From NCBI GenBank assembly GCA_024636515.1, contig JAGXGX010000113.1, positions 1 through 45,626 on the forward strand: a stretch of 45,626 bases of DNA. Direction: 5' to 3'. The position numbers and the translations under genes are program-made. Numbering within the stretch: position 1 is the first letter of the stretch; each line of letters begins with the position of its first letter. The stretch comes from Roseovarius sp. Lineage in GTDB: Bacteria > Pseudomonadota > Alphaproteobacteria > Rhodobacterales > Rhodobacteraceae. A model generated the notes under the pieces. That model saw only the letters and a list, made by a program, of their open reading frames with translations, made no database searches and was not told the origin of the DNA. Positions 18,006 to 26,302 of the stretch are shown piece by piece.

Positions 18006-18099
18006 TCAGGCTGCATCATTGGGGGGGCAATCAGGCGCACTTCGCCCTGATTGTTACGATTTTGGCATCAATCGCGCGTGCAGGCGATTAACCGCCCCC

Positions 18100-18537
18100 T
18101 CACACGTCCATCCAGATGGTGACGGGCCCATCATTTGTCAGCGCGACCTGCATCGAGACGCCGAAGCGCCCGGTTTCGCATGGCACACCGCTATTGCGCA
18201 GGCTTTGGGTGAAATGCTCGTAGAGCGCGCGCCCTTCGCCCGGCGGGGCCGCCGCCGAGAAGCCGGGGCGATTGCCGCTGCGCGTATCTGCGGCCAGAGT
18301 AAACTGGCTAACGACCAGTGCGCTGCCGCCTATATCCTGAACCGAGAGGTTCATTTTATCCCCGCTGTCGGTAAAAATGCGCAGCTTGGCGATCTTGGCC
18401 GCCAGCGCGTCTGCCTTGGCGGCATCGTCGCCCTGCATCGCGCAGACAAGGATCAGCAGGCCGGGCCCTGTGCTGCCGACGACGCTACCCTCCACCGTGA
18501 CGGATGCGCTAGTGACGCGCTGTATCAGGGCGCGCAT
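18100..18537 (-). CDS. dtd: D-aminoacyl-tRNA deacylase
   Basis: 145-residue trans-editing enzyme that hydrolyses D-amino acids (and glycine) mischarged on tRNA. The two signature motifs are intact: SQFTLAAD (77-84) and the Gly-cisPro motif within NDGPVT (135-140), which together build the chirality-proofreading pocket at the dimer interface. Length and the N-terminal [13 protein letters not shown] are exactly as usual. AAGGAGAGG lies directly upstream of the ATG. It sits 46 bases downstream of the EamA transporter gene on the same strand. Confidence 0.96.
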   Translation of the reverse strand: MRALIQRVTSASVTVEGSVVGSTGPGLLILVCAMQGDDAAKADALAAKIAKLRIFTDSGDKMNLSVQDIGGSALVVSQFTLAADTRSGNRPGFSAAAPPGEGRALYEHFTQSLRNSGVPCETGRFGVSMQVALTNDGPVTIWMDV

Positions 18538-18583
18538 GGGCCTCTCCTTTTGGTTAGTGCGTCGCGAGGGTGCGGCCCTATGT

Positions 18584-19483
18584 TCAACGCCGCCACCGCA
18601 GCGCGCGACCGTCGGTCACGATGATCCCGAGGGCGATAACGCCAAAGCCGATCAGCGCTGACGCGCTTAGCACCTCGCCCAGAAAGGCAGCGCCAAGGCT
18701 AACGGCGAACGGCGGGATCAGCAGAGTAACCAGCATTAGAGTTGCCGAGCCTACCCGCGCAAGGATCGCGAAGTAGAGAAGATAGGCAAGGGAGGTCGAC
18801 AGGACTGCAAGCGCCAAAAGCGCGGCCCATGTTCCGGGCGCCAGATCAACGCGCGGCACACCGTCGACCATTAGCACGACAGGCACCATGATTAAGGTGC
18901 CGCCCGCAACCATCCCCAACGCGTTCATCTGAAGCGTTTGGCCTGACAGGTAAATACGCGCCCAGCACCCTGCTAGCGCATAGCAAAATGCAGCGCCAAT
19001 GATCGCGAGCTGCGCCATATCGCGCGGGTCCCACGCGTGCAGGACGCTAGGGCCCATCACAATGGCCACACCTGCGAGTCCGAGCGCTGCGCCCGCGATC
19101 TTGGGCGCAGTCAGCGGCTCGTCCCGCAGCAAGATGCCCGCCGCGACGGCACCAAAGACCGCGGTGGTCCCAATCAGGATTGACGCAAGACCGGCCTCGA
19201 TGCGGGTCTGGCCCCACACGATCAGCGAAAAGGGCAGTGCGTTGTTCAGCCCGCCCATTACCAGATACGCCCCCCAGATGCGCGGATTGCGCGGCAGCGG
19301 GATGCGGCGCAAGCGCACCACCAGCGCGAGGATGGGCAGCGCCCATAGCAGGCGGTGAAGCGCGATCGTCAGTGGCGGCACCTCGCGCAGTGCAACTTCG
19401 GCAAACACAAATGAGCCGCCCCAAATCGCAGCGAGCAGGATCAGCATGATGGAGGAGGCGGGGGTGATGGTGTGGGATGTCAT
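18584..19483 (-). CDS. EamA/DMT-family transporter
   Basis: 299-residue inner-membrane protein with ten predicted helices arranged as two five-helix EamA repeats (first begins [19 protein letters not shown], second near [16 protein letters not shown]). The first repeat shows the usual WGGSF and the end of the repeat [10 protein letters not shown]. Members of this drug/metabolite transporter family export amino acids, nucleosides or other metabolites; the substrate cannot be read from sequence. It follows the zinc-ribbon gene by 76 bases on the same strand and might belong to the same transcript. No obvious start conflict. Confidence 0.88.
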   Translation of the reverse strand: MTSHTITPASSIMLILLAAIWGGSFVFAEVALREVPPLTIALHRLLWALPILALVVRLRRIPLPRNPRIWGAYLVMGGLNNALPFSLIVWGQTRIEAGLASILIGTTAVFGAVAAGILLRDEPLTAPKIAGAALGLAGVAIVMGPSVLHAWDPRDMAQLAIIGAAFCYALAGCWARIYLSGQTLQMNALGMVAGGTLIMVPVVLMVDGVPRVDLAPGTWAALLALAVLSTSLAYLLYFAILARVGSATLMLVTLLIPPFAVSLGAAFLGEVLSASALIGFGVIALGIIVTDGRALRWRR

Positions 19484-19559
19484 GTGGGCTAGATGCTCTG
19501 CCGCAGACGCGCGGCGCGACCCGGTTCCTGCGCATTAGGCGTGTTGGGCAACATATGCG

Positions 19560-20705
19560 TCAAAGCGCGCCCTGTTGCACGGCCATGGCAAAGCCAACGG
19601 CACCGGCGATCAACAGGCCGACTAGAACGGCAAAGGCGATCTTCCATGCCGACCACGGACGCTCGCCCTGCACGCGCCCGGTGCGGCCATTCACGACAAA
19701 GCGATAGCTGTGCCCGCGATACTTGTAGGCGGCCATCCAGACGGGCAACAGGATATGCTTGAACGAGGCGTCATCGACCTGCGTCTCGACCGCGTGGATC
19801 CGCTGGCGGTCGCCGCCAATGTCGAACTTCACGTCGCGCGCGATGACGCTGTCCATATGAGCGCGCGCCTCGACGTAGCCGTCTTTGAGCGGCACGGTAT
19901 ACGCCTCGGCGGCAAAACCGGCGAGGTACTCGGGGTTGTATGGCTCCAGCGCGCCCAGATCCCAAGGCGGCAGGCCGTCGGTATAATGCTTGGGCAGGGC
20001 GCGCGAGGCGAGCACCAGCACATCGTCAAAGGCGCGCGCGACGCGGCCCGACACACTGCGCCAACGCACCTTGGCCACGCGGATGGTCTGCCGTTTGCCG
20101 TCGCGCATCACTGTGCGCGTCTCGTAATAGACCGTGCCCCGCTCGCCGCGGTATTGCGAGCGGGTGGCCGCGTCAAATGTCCAATACGGCACATAGATGC
20201 CGTCCAGTTTGCGGCCCTTGCGCGCGTAATCCTTGAGGCCTGAGGGCGCGAACCACAGCTTGCCCAGCCAATCGGACATTGCGTTATGCGCCGTCTTCTC
20301 ATCTAGGCCAAAGGGTAGCACGCCGCGCGGCTTGATCCGCCGCTCGGCGCCGGTGCCTGCGACCATGGGTGTTGCGCAAAACGGGCATTCGCCCGCGTGG
20401 CTGTCACCAGCCAGGGCGACCTCGGCGCCGCAATTGGGACAGGATAGCAGGGTGCGCGTCTCAGTTTCGGCGCTAGCCTCGGGCGCGGCGAGGGCGGCGG
20501 CCAAATCTTGCTCGTTCAGGGTGTTTTCCCATGGACCGGGGCCTGCGATCTCTTCGCGGTTACCGCAAAAGTCGCAGATCAGCGCGCCGCCGCCTTGGCC
20601 GCCATCCACACCACTACCCGGTGCATAGCGCATGTCGGCGCCGCAGGTGTCGCAAGGGAAGCGGTGCTGTGCAGCGGCGTCTTTGCCGGAGGCGGGCGAG
20701 GGCAT
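19560..20705 (-). CDS. double zinc-ribbon membrane protein
   Basis: 381-residue protein with two treble-clef zinc ribbons: C18, C21, C44, C47 (CDTCG and CDFCG) and C89, C92, C107, C110 (CPNCG and CPFC). A long conserved middle domain follows, with KGRKLDGIYVPYWTFDA and LPVWMAAYKYRG, and one transmembrane helix at the very C-terminus (about 359-379, IAFAVLVGLLIAGAVGFAMA). The family is often mislabelled as replication factor Y or primosomal N'-like because of the ribbons; no helicase domain exists here. The layout matches Bacillus YdjG, which works with the SPFH protein YdjI to bind PspA at the membrane. The adjacent upstream gene is an SPFH protein, supporting that comparison. Confidence 0.82.
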   Translation of the reverse strand: MPSPASGKDAAAQHRFPCDTCGADMRYAPGSGVDGGQGGGALICDFCGNREEIAGPGPWENTLNEQDLAAALAAPEASAETETRTLLSCPNCGAEVALAGDSHAGECPFCATPMVAGTGAERRIKPRGVLPFGLDEKTAHNAMSDWLGKLWFAPSGLKDYARKGRKLDGIYVPYWTFDAATRSQYRGERGTVYYETRTVMRDGKRQTIRVAKVRWRSVSGRVARAFDDVLVLASRALPKHYTDGLPPWDLGALEPYNPEYLAGFAAEAYTVPLKDGYVEARAHMDSVIARDVKFDIGGDRQRIHAVETQVDDASFKHILLPVWMAAYKYRGHSYRFVVNGRTGRVQGERPWSAWKIAFAVLVGLLIAGAVGFAMAVQQGAL

Positions 20706-20756
20706 GAGGTGGCCGATTTGCTCTGGGGGTTGATGGAACGGTGAAAGCTGGCAGTG

Positions 20757-21887
20757 TTACGCAGGCGGCGGGGGCGGCGGCATCACGGTAAAGAGTTGTG
20801 CCAGCTCGGCCACGTCCTCGGCCGGTAGCCAGCCGTCCTGGCCGGCCGTCCAGACCATTGCGCTGCGCGCCAATTCGCCGTTTCCTGCCATGCGGCCCAT
20901 CGCGGCGCGCGAGTAAGGCCCGCGCGTCTCGCCATTCTCGGCGATGTGCCAGACCCGTTCAGGTGTGGGCGGGGGCGGGGGCGACTGAGGCGATGCAGAC
21001 TGGGGCGATTGCGCCGGGCGCGCGCCCCATGGGCCCGATTGCCCTGCCATCTGCTGTGCCATCGCCATGCCCATTCCCATGCCAAGGCCAGCACCCATAC
21101 CGCCACCGGACGGATTGCTGGCCGCCTCGGTCATAGCCTCAGCGGCGGAGTATTGCGTGTAGGCACCCAGATCACCGGCAAGGCCTGCCGAGGTCCGCTT
21201 GTCCAACGCCTTCTCAACCGCGGGCGGAAGCGAGATATTCTCGATATAAAGCTCGGGGATGGTCAGGCCATATGCGTCGATTGTCTGGCTGATTGCGGCT
21301 GCCACGAGCTTGCCCAGATCGGCGGTATTGGCGGCCATGTCTAGCACCGGGATGCCGGATGAGGCGATGGCGCGGCTGAACTCCTGCACGATGATGTTGC
21401 GGATCTGGTAGCTGATCTCGTCCATTGTGAATTCGCCGTCAGTCCCGACGATTTCCTGCAAGAAGCGGGCCGGGTCGGTCACGCGCACCGTGTAGGTGCC
21501 GAACGCCCGGATGCGCGTCGGGCCAAATTCGGGATCGCGCAACATGATGGGATTTTTTGTGCCCCATTTCAGATTGTTAAAGCGCGTGGTGTTGACGAAA
21601 TAGACCTCAGACTTGAACGGGCTTTTGAACCCATGATCCCAGTGCTGGAGCGTCGTCATCACCGGCATGTTATTCGTCTCAAGCATGTAGAGGCCCGGTG
21701 TGAACACATCGGCCAGCTGCCCCTCGTGCACGAACACGGCGGCCTGCCCCTCGCGTACAGTCAGCTTGGCGCCATATTTGATCTCGTGGCCCTCGCGCTG
21801 GAAGCGCCAGACCATTGTATCGCGCGTGTCGTCAGTCCAGTGGATGACGTCGATGAATTCGCCGGTCAGAAAGTCGAAAATGCCCAT
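20757..21887 (-). CDS. SPFH-domain protein with C-terminal GYF-like domain
   Basis: 376-residue protein of the YdjI / virion-core-protein-like SPFH group. The N-terminus (MGIFDFLTGEFIDVIHW) is characteristic and decides the start at 21887, with AAGGA about 9 bases upstream; an earlier in-frame ATG at 21932 lacks this support. The SPFH core spans roughly residues 25-245 (VREGQAAVFVHEGQ, FSRAIASSGIPVLDMA, GLTIPELYIENISLPPAVEKALDKR). A Gly/Met/Gln/Pro-rich linker follows, then a GYF_2-like module at about 315-370 (WHIAENGETRGPYS, MVWTAGQDGWLPAEDV) that commonly binds proline-rich peptides. No transmembrane helix. It probably forms a membrane-associated scaffold with the neighbouring zinc-ribbon protein. 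Confidence 0.85.
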   Translation of the reverse strand: MGIFDFLTGEFIDVIHWTDDTRDTMVWRFQREGHEIKYGAKLTVREGQAAVFVHEGQLADVFTPGLYMLETNNMPVMTTLQHWDHGFKSPFKSEVYFVNTTRFNNLKWGTKNPIMLRDPEFGPTRIRAFGTYTVRVTDPARFLQEIVGTDGEFTMDEISYQIRNIIVQEFSRAIASSGIPVLDMAANTADLGKLVAAAISQTIDAYGLTIPELYIENISLPPAVEKALDKRTSAGLAGDLGAYTQYSAAEAMTEAASNPSGGGMGAGLGMGMGMAMAQQMAGQSGPWGARPAQSPQSASPQSPPPPPTPERVWHIAENGETRGPYSRAAMGRMAGNGELARSAMVWTAGQDGWLPAEDVAELAQLFTVMPPPPPPA

Positions 21888-21967
21888 GGCGCGTAGTCCT
21901 TCATCGGGTTGAGTTGAGGCGGAGTGAAGCATGTTTGCCCCTCGCTGCCAAGCGAGAGGCGGCTGGT

Positions 21968-22942
21968 TTAGCTGTTCCCGCCGCGCCGTTCGGCGATCAG
22001 CTGGGTCAGGATTGGGCGGGCAATGTCAAAGCTCATCCCCGGTTTCAGGCGCGGGGAATAAAGCAGGCGCAGGAGTTCTTCGTCATGGGTGGTCAGCAGC
22101 GCGAATTCATCGTCGTCGTTAAAGATCGATGGCCGCGCGCGCGGGCTGTCATTAGCAAGGCCGAGGCCTTGTGCGAGCTCCTCATGAACGCAGGATTTAC
22201 GCAGCAGATCGGGATGCTCGGACCGCACGAAGGCAATGGCCCGTCGATAGGTGTAATCGTTGTTATTACTGGAAAACGCGACCACGAGGCAGTGGATCGT
22301 GCGTGGCAGCGTGCGAAACAGATCCAGCGATGCAGGGCTGATATTAGGCACTAGCGCGCGGATGCGGTTGATGGCTTGGTCGCGGTCATCTTCGCCCATG
22401 AACAGGACATGAAAGTTTGCGGCAGCCCCTGCGTCTGCGGTAATCGAATGGCCTGTAACGCGCGCAAGGCGTGCGGCGTAGTCGGTGACCATTTTCTCAT
22501 CGATCTTGCGCTGCGCCTGAGGAACCGATGCGCCGAATTCGGTGGTCATGCGCACGGGTACAGTCCATTTGCGCAGCCCGCCCGAGCGGCCATCGGCAGG
22601 CGTCAGTCCCCGGTCACGCGCATATTCGTCGTGAAAAGCGATTGCCTCGAAATTGCGCATCAGATCGGTGTCGGTATAGGGCGTGTCGACACCGCCGCCG
22701 CCTGTACGCAGCAATCCTTGCGCCAGCAGACTGGCCTGCACCCGGCTGTAATGCGCAGCAAGGATCTGGCTGCGCTCGGACGGAGGCTTCTGTGCGGTTG
22801 CGGCCGTAGGTTTTTGTGCAGATGGGCGCGCCTCTGGCTTGGCCGCGGGAGGCGCAGCCATATCGGTGCAGGCGGTGAGCGCCGCAAGGCTCGCCGCGCC
22901 GCAGAGCGCCCTGAAAAGCGCCTTGGGGATTTCCGCCCGCAT
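21968..22942 (-). CDS. DUF2927 family lipoprotein
   Basis: 324-residue protein with a lipoprotein signal (lipobox LTAC, C25), an Ala/Pro/Lys-rich linker to about residue 60 and a globular DUF2927 domain. The conserved heart is near residue 254: CVHEELAQGLGLANDSP, followed by FNDDDEFALLTTHDEELLRLLYSPRL. The HEELAQ..LGL..D pattern recalls zinc peptidases, but the second His of HExxH is absent, so activity is uncertain. It lies 6 bases downstream of telA and 80 bases upstream of the SPFH gene on the same strand, so it would be the envelope-facing member of this cluster. Family function is not known to me. Confidence 0.85.
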   Translation of the reverse strand: MRAEIPKALFRALCGAASLAALTACTDMAAPPAAKPEARPSAQKPTAATAQKPPSERSQILAAHYSRVQASLLAQGLLRTGGGGVDTPYTDTDLMRNFEAIAFHDEYARDRGLTPADGRSGGLRKWTVPVRMTTEFGASVPQAQRKIDEKMVTDYAARLARVTGHSITADAGAAANFHVLFMGEDDRDQAINRIRALVPNISPASLDLFRTLPRTIHCLVVAFSSNNNDYTYRRAIAFVRSEHPDLLRKSCVHEELAQGLGLANDSPRARPSIFNDDDEFALLTTHDEELLRLLYSPRLKPGMSFDIARPILTQLIAERRGGNS

Positions 22943-22948
22943 CGCCGC

Positions 22949-24145
22949 CTAGCCCTTCGCCGCTGAGGCGACGGTATCGCCCAGTCCGGTCTTGCGCGCC
23001 TTGGCCGAGGCCAGCGTATCGCGCAGCTCTGCCTCCATCTTTTTCAGGTCCTCTTCGGCAGCGGCGCGGCGGGCCTTGCCCTCATCCGCGATTTGCAGGC
23101 TCTCTTGAATGGTGCCGATCAGGTCTGCGTTAGCCTTCTTCACGGCCTCGATGTCAAAGACGCCGCGCTCCATCTCTTGGCGAATGACCTTGTTGCTCTG
23201 GCGCAGATTTGCGGCATTGGAGGTCAGCAATTCGTTGGTCAGGTCATTGGCACCGCGAACGGCCTCCGCGGCCTCGGCGCTGCGCTGGATGGTGACAGCC
23301 TGCGCCAGCTGCGTCTCCCAAAGGGGGACGGTATTGACGAGGGTGGAGTTAATCTTGGTCACGAGGCTCTTGTCGTTTTCCTGCACCAGACGGATCGAGG
23401 GCAGCGATTGCATCGTCACTTGGCGCGTTAGCTTGAGGTCATGCACCCGGCGCTCCAGATCGTCGCGGGCGGCACGCAGGTCGCGCAGCTCTTGAGCCTT
23501 CATTACCTGATCATCCTCGGGGGCCTTGTCGACCTCTGCCTCCTTGGCAGGGATGTCGCCGGTATCCAGCAGGCGGATTTTTTCTTCGCCCGCCGCGATA
23601 TAAAGGGCCAGTTCGTCATAGAAGGTCAGCGTGCGGTCATAGAGCATATCCAGCGACTTGATGTCCTTCAGCAGCACGTGTTCGTGGCGCAGCAGATCGT
23701 CGGTGACTTTGTCGATTTGCGCCTGAACCGTCTCGAACTTGGCGGTGAACTTGGCAAAGGGGGCGGCGCGGCCCAGCAGCTTTTCCCACCAAGACCGTTC
23801 GCGGCGCACGTCCAGTTCGGACACCGAAAAGCCGCGGATCGTGGTGACAATCCCGCGAAGACTGTCGCCTGCGGGGCCAACATCTTTGTTGCGCACGCCC
23901 TCAAGCATGGATTGCGAAATTTCCTGCAACTCGGCCTGCGCTGCGGACCCGAAGGAGACGATGGACTGAGTGTCGTTCATGTCGATCTCGGCCATGCGGC
24001 GCTTGATCTCGGCTCCGCCTTTTTTGCCTGCGTCCTTTAGCGGCACGATGGCATTGGCGTCCTGCGGTTCCGGCAGGATGCGCTGGCTGACTGCGGTGAC
24101 TTCGGCAAGGCTGGCTTCGGCCTGTTGGCGCACGGATTCGGGCAT
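22949..24145 (-). CDS. telA: TelA family (toxic anion resistance) protein
   Basis: 398-residue, almost wholly helical cytoplasmic protein of the TelA/YaaN family (PF05816), named for tellurite resistance plasmids although the biochemical role is unknown. Family-typical stretches are FGSAAQAELQEISQSML, RERSWWEKLLGRAAPFAKF, LDMLYDRTLTFYDELALYIAAGEEK and the C-terminal coiled coil rich in Glu/Lys/Ala. The start overlaps the xpaC stop by one base (TAATG), so the two are translationally coupled, as xpaC and yaaN are also paired in Bacillus subtilis. Possibly acts on the membrane under stress. The gene symbol is a family name, not a proof of tellurite resistance. Confidence 0.9.
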   Translation of the reverse strand: MPESVRQQAEASLAEVTAVSQRILPEPQDANAIVPLKDAGKKGGAEIKRRMAEIDMNDTQSIVSFGSAAQAELQEISQSMLEGVRNKDVGPAGDSLRGIVTTIRGFSVSELDVRRERSWWEKLLGRAAPFAKFTAKFETVQAQIDKVTDDLLRHEHVLLKDIKSLDMLYDRTLTFYDELALYIAAGEEKIRLLDTGDIPAKEAEVDKAPEDDQVMKAQELRDLRAARDDLERRVHDLKLTRQVTMQSLPSIRLVQENDKSLVTKINSTLVNTVPLWETQLAQAVTIQRSAEAAEAVRGANDLTNELLTSNAANLRQSNKVIRQEMERGVFDIEAVKKANADLIGTIQESLQIADEGKARRAAAEEDLKKMEAELRDTLASAKARKTGLGDTVASAAKG

Positions 24146-25050
24146 TATATGTCCTCCTGTGATTTGGATGTTCTAGGCAGGTGGACGCCTTCGCGTTCCA
24201 GCCGGTCGCGCAGCACGCTAATTTCGACCTCAAGCGCACCCTGATCGTTTTGTAGCAACTTTTGCGTCTTAGCTGCGAAATTTTCCTCTAGATCGTCAAG
24301 TAGTGCCAGATAATCGGCGCGGGCGGCCTCGTCCTGACTGCGCGAATAGAGGTCGGCAAAGCGGATCGTCGCATCGCGCGCGCCCATCAGATAGACGCCA
24401 GTATAGCGGCGCGCGGCGCTCAGGTCGCGCGGGTCGTCCTCTAGCGTGCGCAGCATGTCGCGGACGGTGGTCTGAAAACTGGCGACGCGCCCCTCAAGTC
24501 TGCGATCGCGGGCCCGCAGGATCGCGTCCGACATCTGCGCCAGCAGCGCCTCAGCCTCGCGGACAGTGCGCGCGACGCGGTCTTGTTGGAAGGTGTCGAT
24601 GCCCTCCATCCCCTTATCGCGCAGTGGGTCGACGCCGAAGGCGGCGACATGCAGGCCGGTGGTGACAGCGCCATATAATACAGCCGCGATCACGCTGCCG
24701 TCGCCCGACAGGGCCGCCAGCGCGATGCCTACACCAGCCAGAACAGATGAGAAAATCTTGCGCGGGATGCCGGGGCGGCGCGCGATCTTGCGCTCTTTGT
24801 AGGCCGCCTCGGCGCGCAATCCATCGCGCAACAGCCATGCAGACAGTGCCAGAATGGCGGCCGATCCCGCACCCAATGCCAGCCCCGCCGCGCCGCTGGC
24901 CAGCGAGGCAAAAAGGACCACGGCGGCGGGCACGAACATCAGGTTAGCGCGTGCACCCACGGGATCGACGCGGGGCCGCTGCGGCCCGCGCTGTGCTGCG
25001 CTGCTGTCGCTGCCATCCGGGCTGTATTTTCCGCCAAACCGCTGCGCCAT
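24145..25050 (-). CDS. xpaC: XpaC-like membrane protein
   Basis: 301-residue protein of the 5-bromo-4-chloroindolyl phosphate hydrolysis family (XpaC, PF10112). Residues 1-35 are polar. Two hydrophobic hairpins follow (about 38-70, LMFVPAAVVLFASLASGAAG and on; about 97-140), then a charged helical domain with FGVDPLRDKGMEGIDTFQ and the C-terminal coil ending in DRLEREGVHLPRT. XpaC was named after hydrolysis of a phosphatase dye and its real activity is not established. It is 4 bases downstream of a small two-helix membrane protein and overlaps telA. The pair XpaC-TelA has been noted in comparative genomics of tellurium-type stress systems. Confidence 0.85.
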   Translation of the reverse strand: MAQRFGGKYSPDGSDSSAAQRGPQRPRVDPVGARANLMFVPAAVVLFASLASGAAGLALGAGSAAILALSAWLLRDGLRAEAAYKERKIARRPGIPRKIFSSVLAGVGIALAALSGDGSVIAAVLYGAVTTGLHVAAFGVDPLRDKGMEGIDTFQQDRVARTVREAEALLAQMSDAILRARDRRLEGRVASFQTTVRDMLRTLEDDPRDLSAARRYTGVYLMGARDATIRFADLYSRSQDEAARADYLALLDDLEENFAAKTQKLLQNDQGALEVEISVLRDRLEREGVHLPRTSKSQEDI

Positions 25051-25054
25051 AATC

Positions 25055-25270
25055 CTAAAGCCCCCCGAGGAGGCCGCTGGTCACGCCCAGCATCAGCAAA
25101 AAGAGGGCCGCGTAGCTAATTCGTTCCACGTTGTTTCCTCCGCTTCGCGCAGTTAGATCGCTCGCCACTTTTCGCCCCTCTTGGGCGGCTCGGCCCCATG
25201 CGGTCACTGCCGCGCCGAGTAGTGCCAGAACGGCGACGACCAGACATATCAGTAGCAAAAGCCGTGCCAT
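25055..25270 (-). CDS. small two-helix membrane protein heading xpaC-telA
   Basis: 71-residue protein with two predicted transmembrane helices: MARLLLLICLVVAVLALLGA at the start and YAALFLLMLGVTSGLLGGL at the end, joined by a polar, basic loop (RAAQEGRKVASDLTARSGG). I preferred the ATG at 25270 to one 15 codons upstream because the hydrophobic start fits a membrane protein. It ends 4 bases before xpaC, so it is probably the first gene of the cluster. No family recognised. It may be a membrane partner of XpaC/TelA. Confidence 0.65.
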   Translation of the reverse strand: MARLLLLICLVVAVLALLGAAVTAWGRAAQEGRKVASDLTARSGGNNVERISYAALFLLMLGVTSGLLGGL

Positions 25271-25373
25271 GTGGGTCTGCTCCGTAGATGCGCAATGGAA
25301 AGGTAGGGGATGCACCGCGCCGTTACCAGAGGGAAGCGCGCGACATTTGTTAGCTCAGGCGGGCGCGGCCATG

Positions 25374-26192
25374 CTAGCGGCGCGCAGCCGTGCGCCGCTG
25401 CGCGTTCAGCTTGCGGGTGTAGCCTGATTGGATCACCTCGACGGCAACCAGCACGGCAACGCTGAAGTAGAACGTCGTTTTCGACATCGGAATCAGCTCG
25501 TAGCCAAAGAGGTGCAGGGCCATCGTGTCATCGTTCATCGCATGCGCCGCCGCCTGTCCGGCCTCGCCCAAGAGGACTACGCCAACGATCAGCAGGATAA
25601 AGAGGCCCAGAACCTCGTACATACGGTTTTTCTTGAGAAATTCGGTGACGGTGTCGGCCAATACCAGCATCGCCACACCCGAAAGGATGATCGCAAAGGC
25701 GAGGATGACAAATACATCTGTGATCGCCAGCGCCGACAGCACCGAGTCGAATGAAAAGACGAGGTTCATCATGACGATCAGCACGACGACCTGCGTTGCG
25801 GATTTGCCCGACTTGGCGCTGATCTCATCGCCAAGATGCTCGATCGTCAGCATGTGGCCGATCTCTTTGACCGCAGTGTACATAATGAAAATACCGCCGA
25901 CGATGAAAACGCAGGTGGCGAAGTTCACCGCGCCCTCGATGACGCCTTCCCATGCAAAAATAAAGAACGGCTCGGCCAGCAGGTCGATCAGGTGGACCAT
26001 TATGAACAGCAATGCGACGCGCAGCGCGACGGCGATGATGATACCCCAGAACCGGACTGCCCGCTGTTGCGCGACAGGCGCGCGCTGCGATTCGATCGAG
26101 ATATAGAGCAGATTGTCAAAGCCGAGGACCGCTTGCAGGAAAATTAGCATGATGAGGTTGCCGAGATTTTCGGCGGTCAGAAGTTCGGTCAT
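25374..26192 (-). CDS. TerC-family integral membrane protein
   Basis: 272-residue inner-membrane protein of the TerC/YgaP-like family with about seven helices. The two inverted acidic motifs that bind the transported ion are present: FDNLLYI (D26, N27) in the first helix and FSFDSVLSA (near 148) in the middle. TerC relatives such as Alx and MntP-like proteins export manganese, and others accompany tellurium-resistance genes. It ends 103 bases upstream of the small membrane gene that opens the xpaC-telA cluster, on the same strand, so functional linkage to that cluster is plausible. The intervening 100 bases show no clear terminator. Confidence 0.9.
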   Translation of the reverse strand: MTELLTAENLGNLIMLIFLQAVLGFDNLLYISIESQRAPVAQQRAVRFWGIIIAVALRVALLFIMVHLIDLLAEPFFIFAWEGVIEGAVNFATCVFIVGGIFIMYTAVKEIGHMLTIEHLGDEISAKSGKSATQVVVLIVMMNLVFSFDSVLSALAITDVFVILAFAIILSGVAMLVLADTVTEFLKKNRMYEVLGLFILLIVGVVLLGEAGQAAAHAMNDDTMALHLFGYELIPMSKTTFYFSVAVLVAVEVIQSGYTRKLNAQRRTAARR

Positions 26193-26302
26193 TCGGCGCT
26201 CCGGGTGCTTTGAAATGTTTTTCTGGTTATGGCGTCGGCGGTTGGCCGCTTATCTGCGCCGCTGCCTAAGACAAAGCGATCAAGCGGCGGATGGTTCCAA
26301 TT

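Noticed and set aside
18028-18053. Imperfect hairpin downstream of dtd as a terminator
   Set aside because: Arms are paired with a bulge and no T-tract follows on the - strand, so it was noted only in the promoter entry.
19560-20705. Annotation of the zinc-ribbon protein as primosomal protein N'
   Set aside because: No helicase Walker motifs; it has only zinc ribbons, a middle domain and a C-terminal membrane helix.
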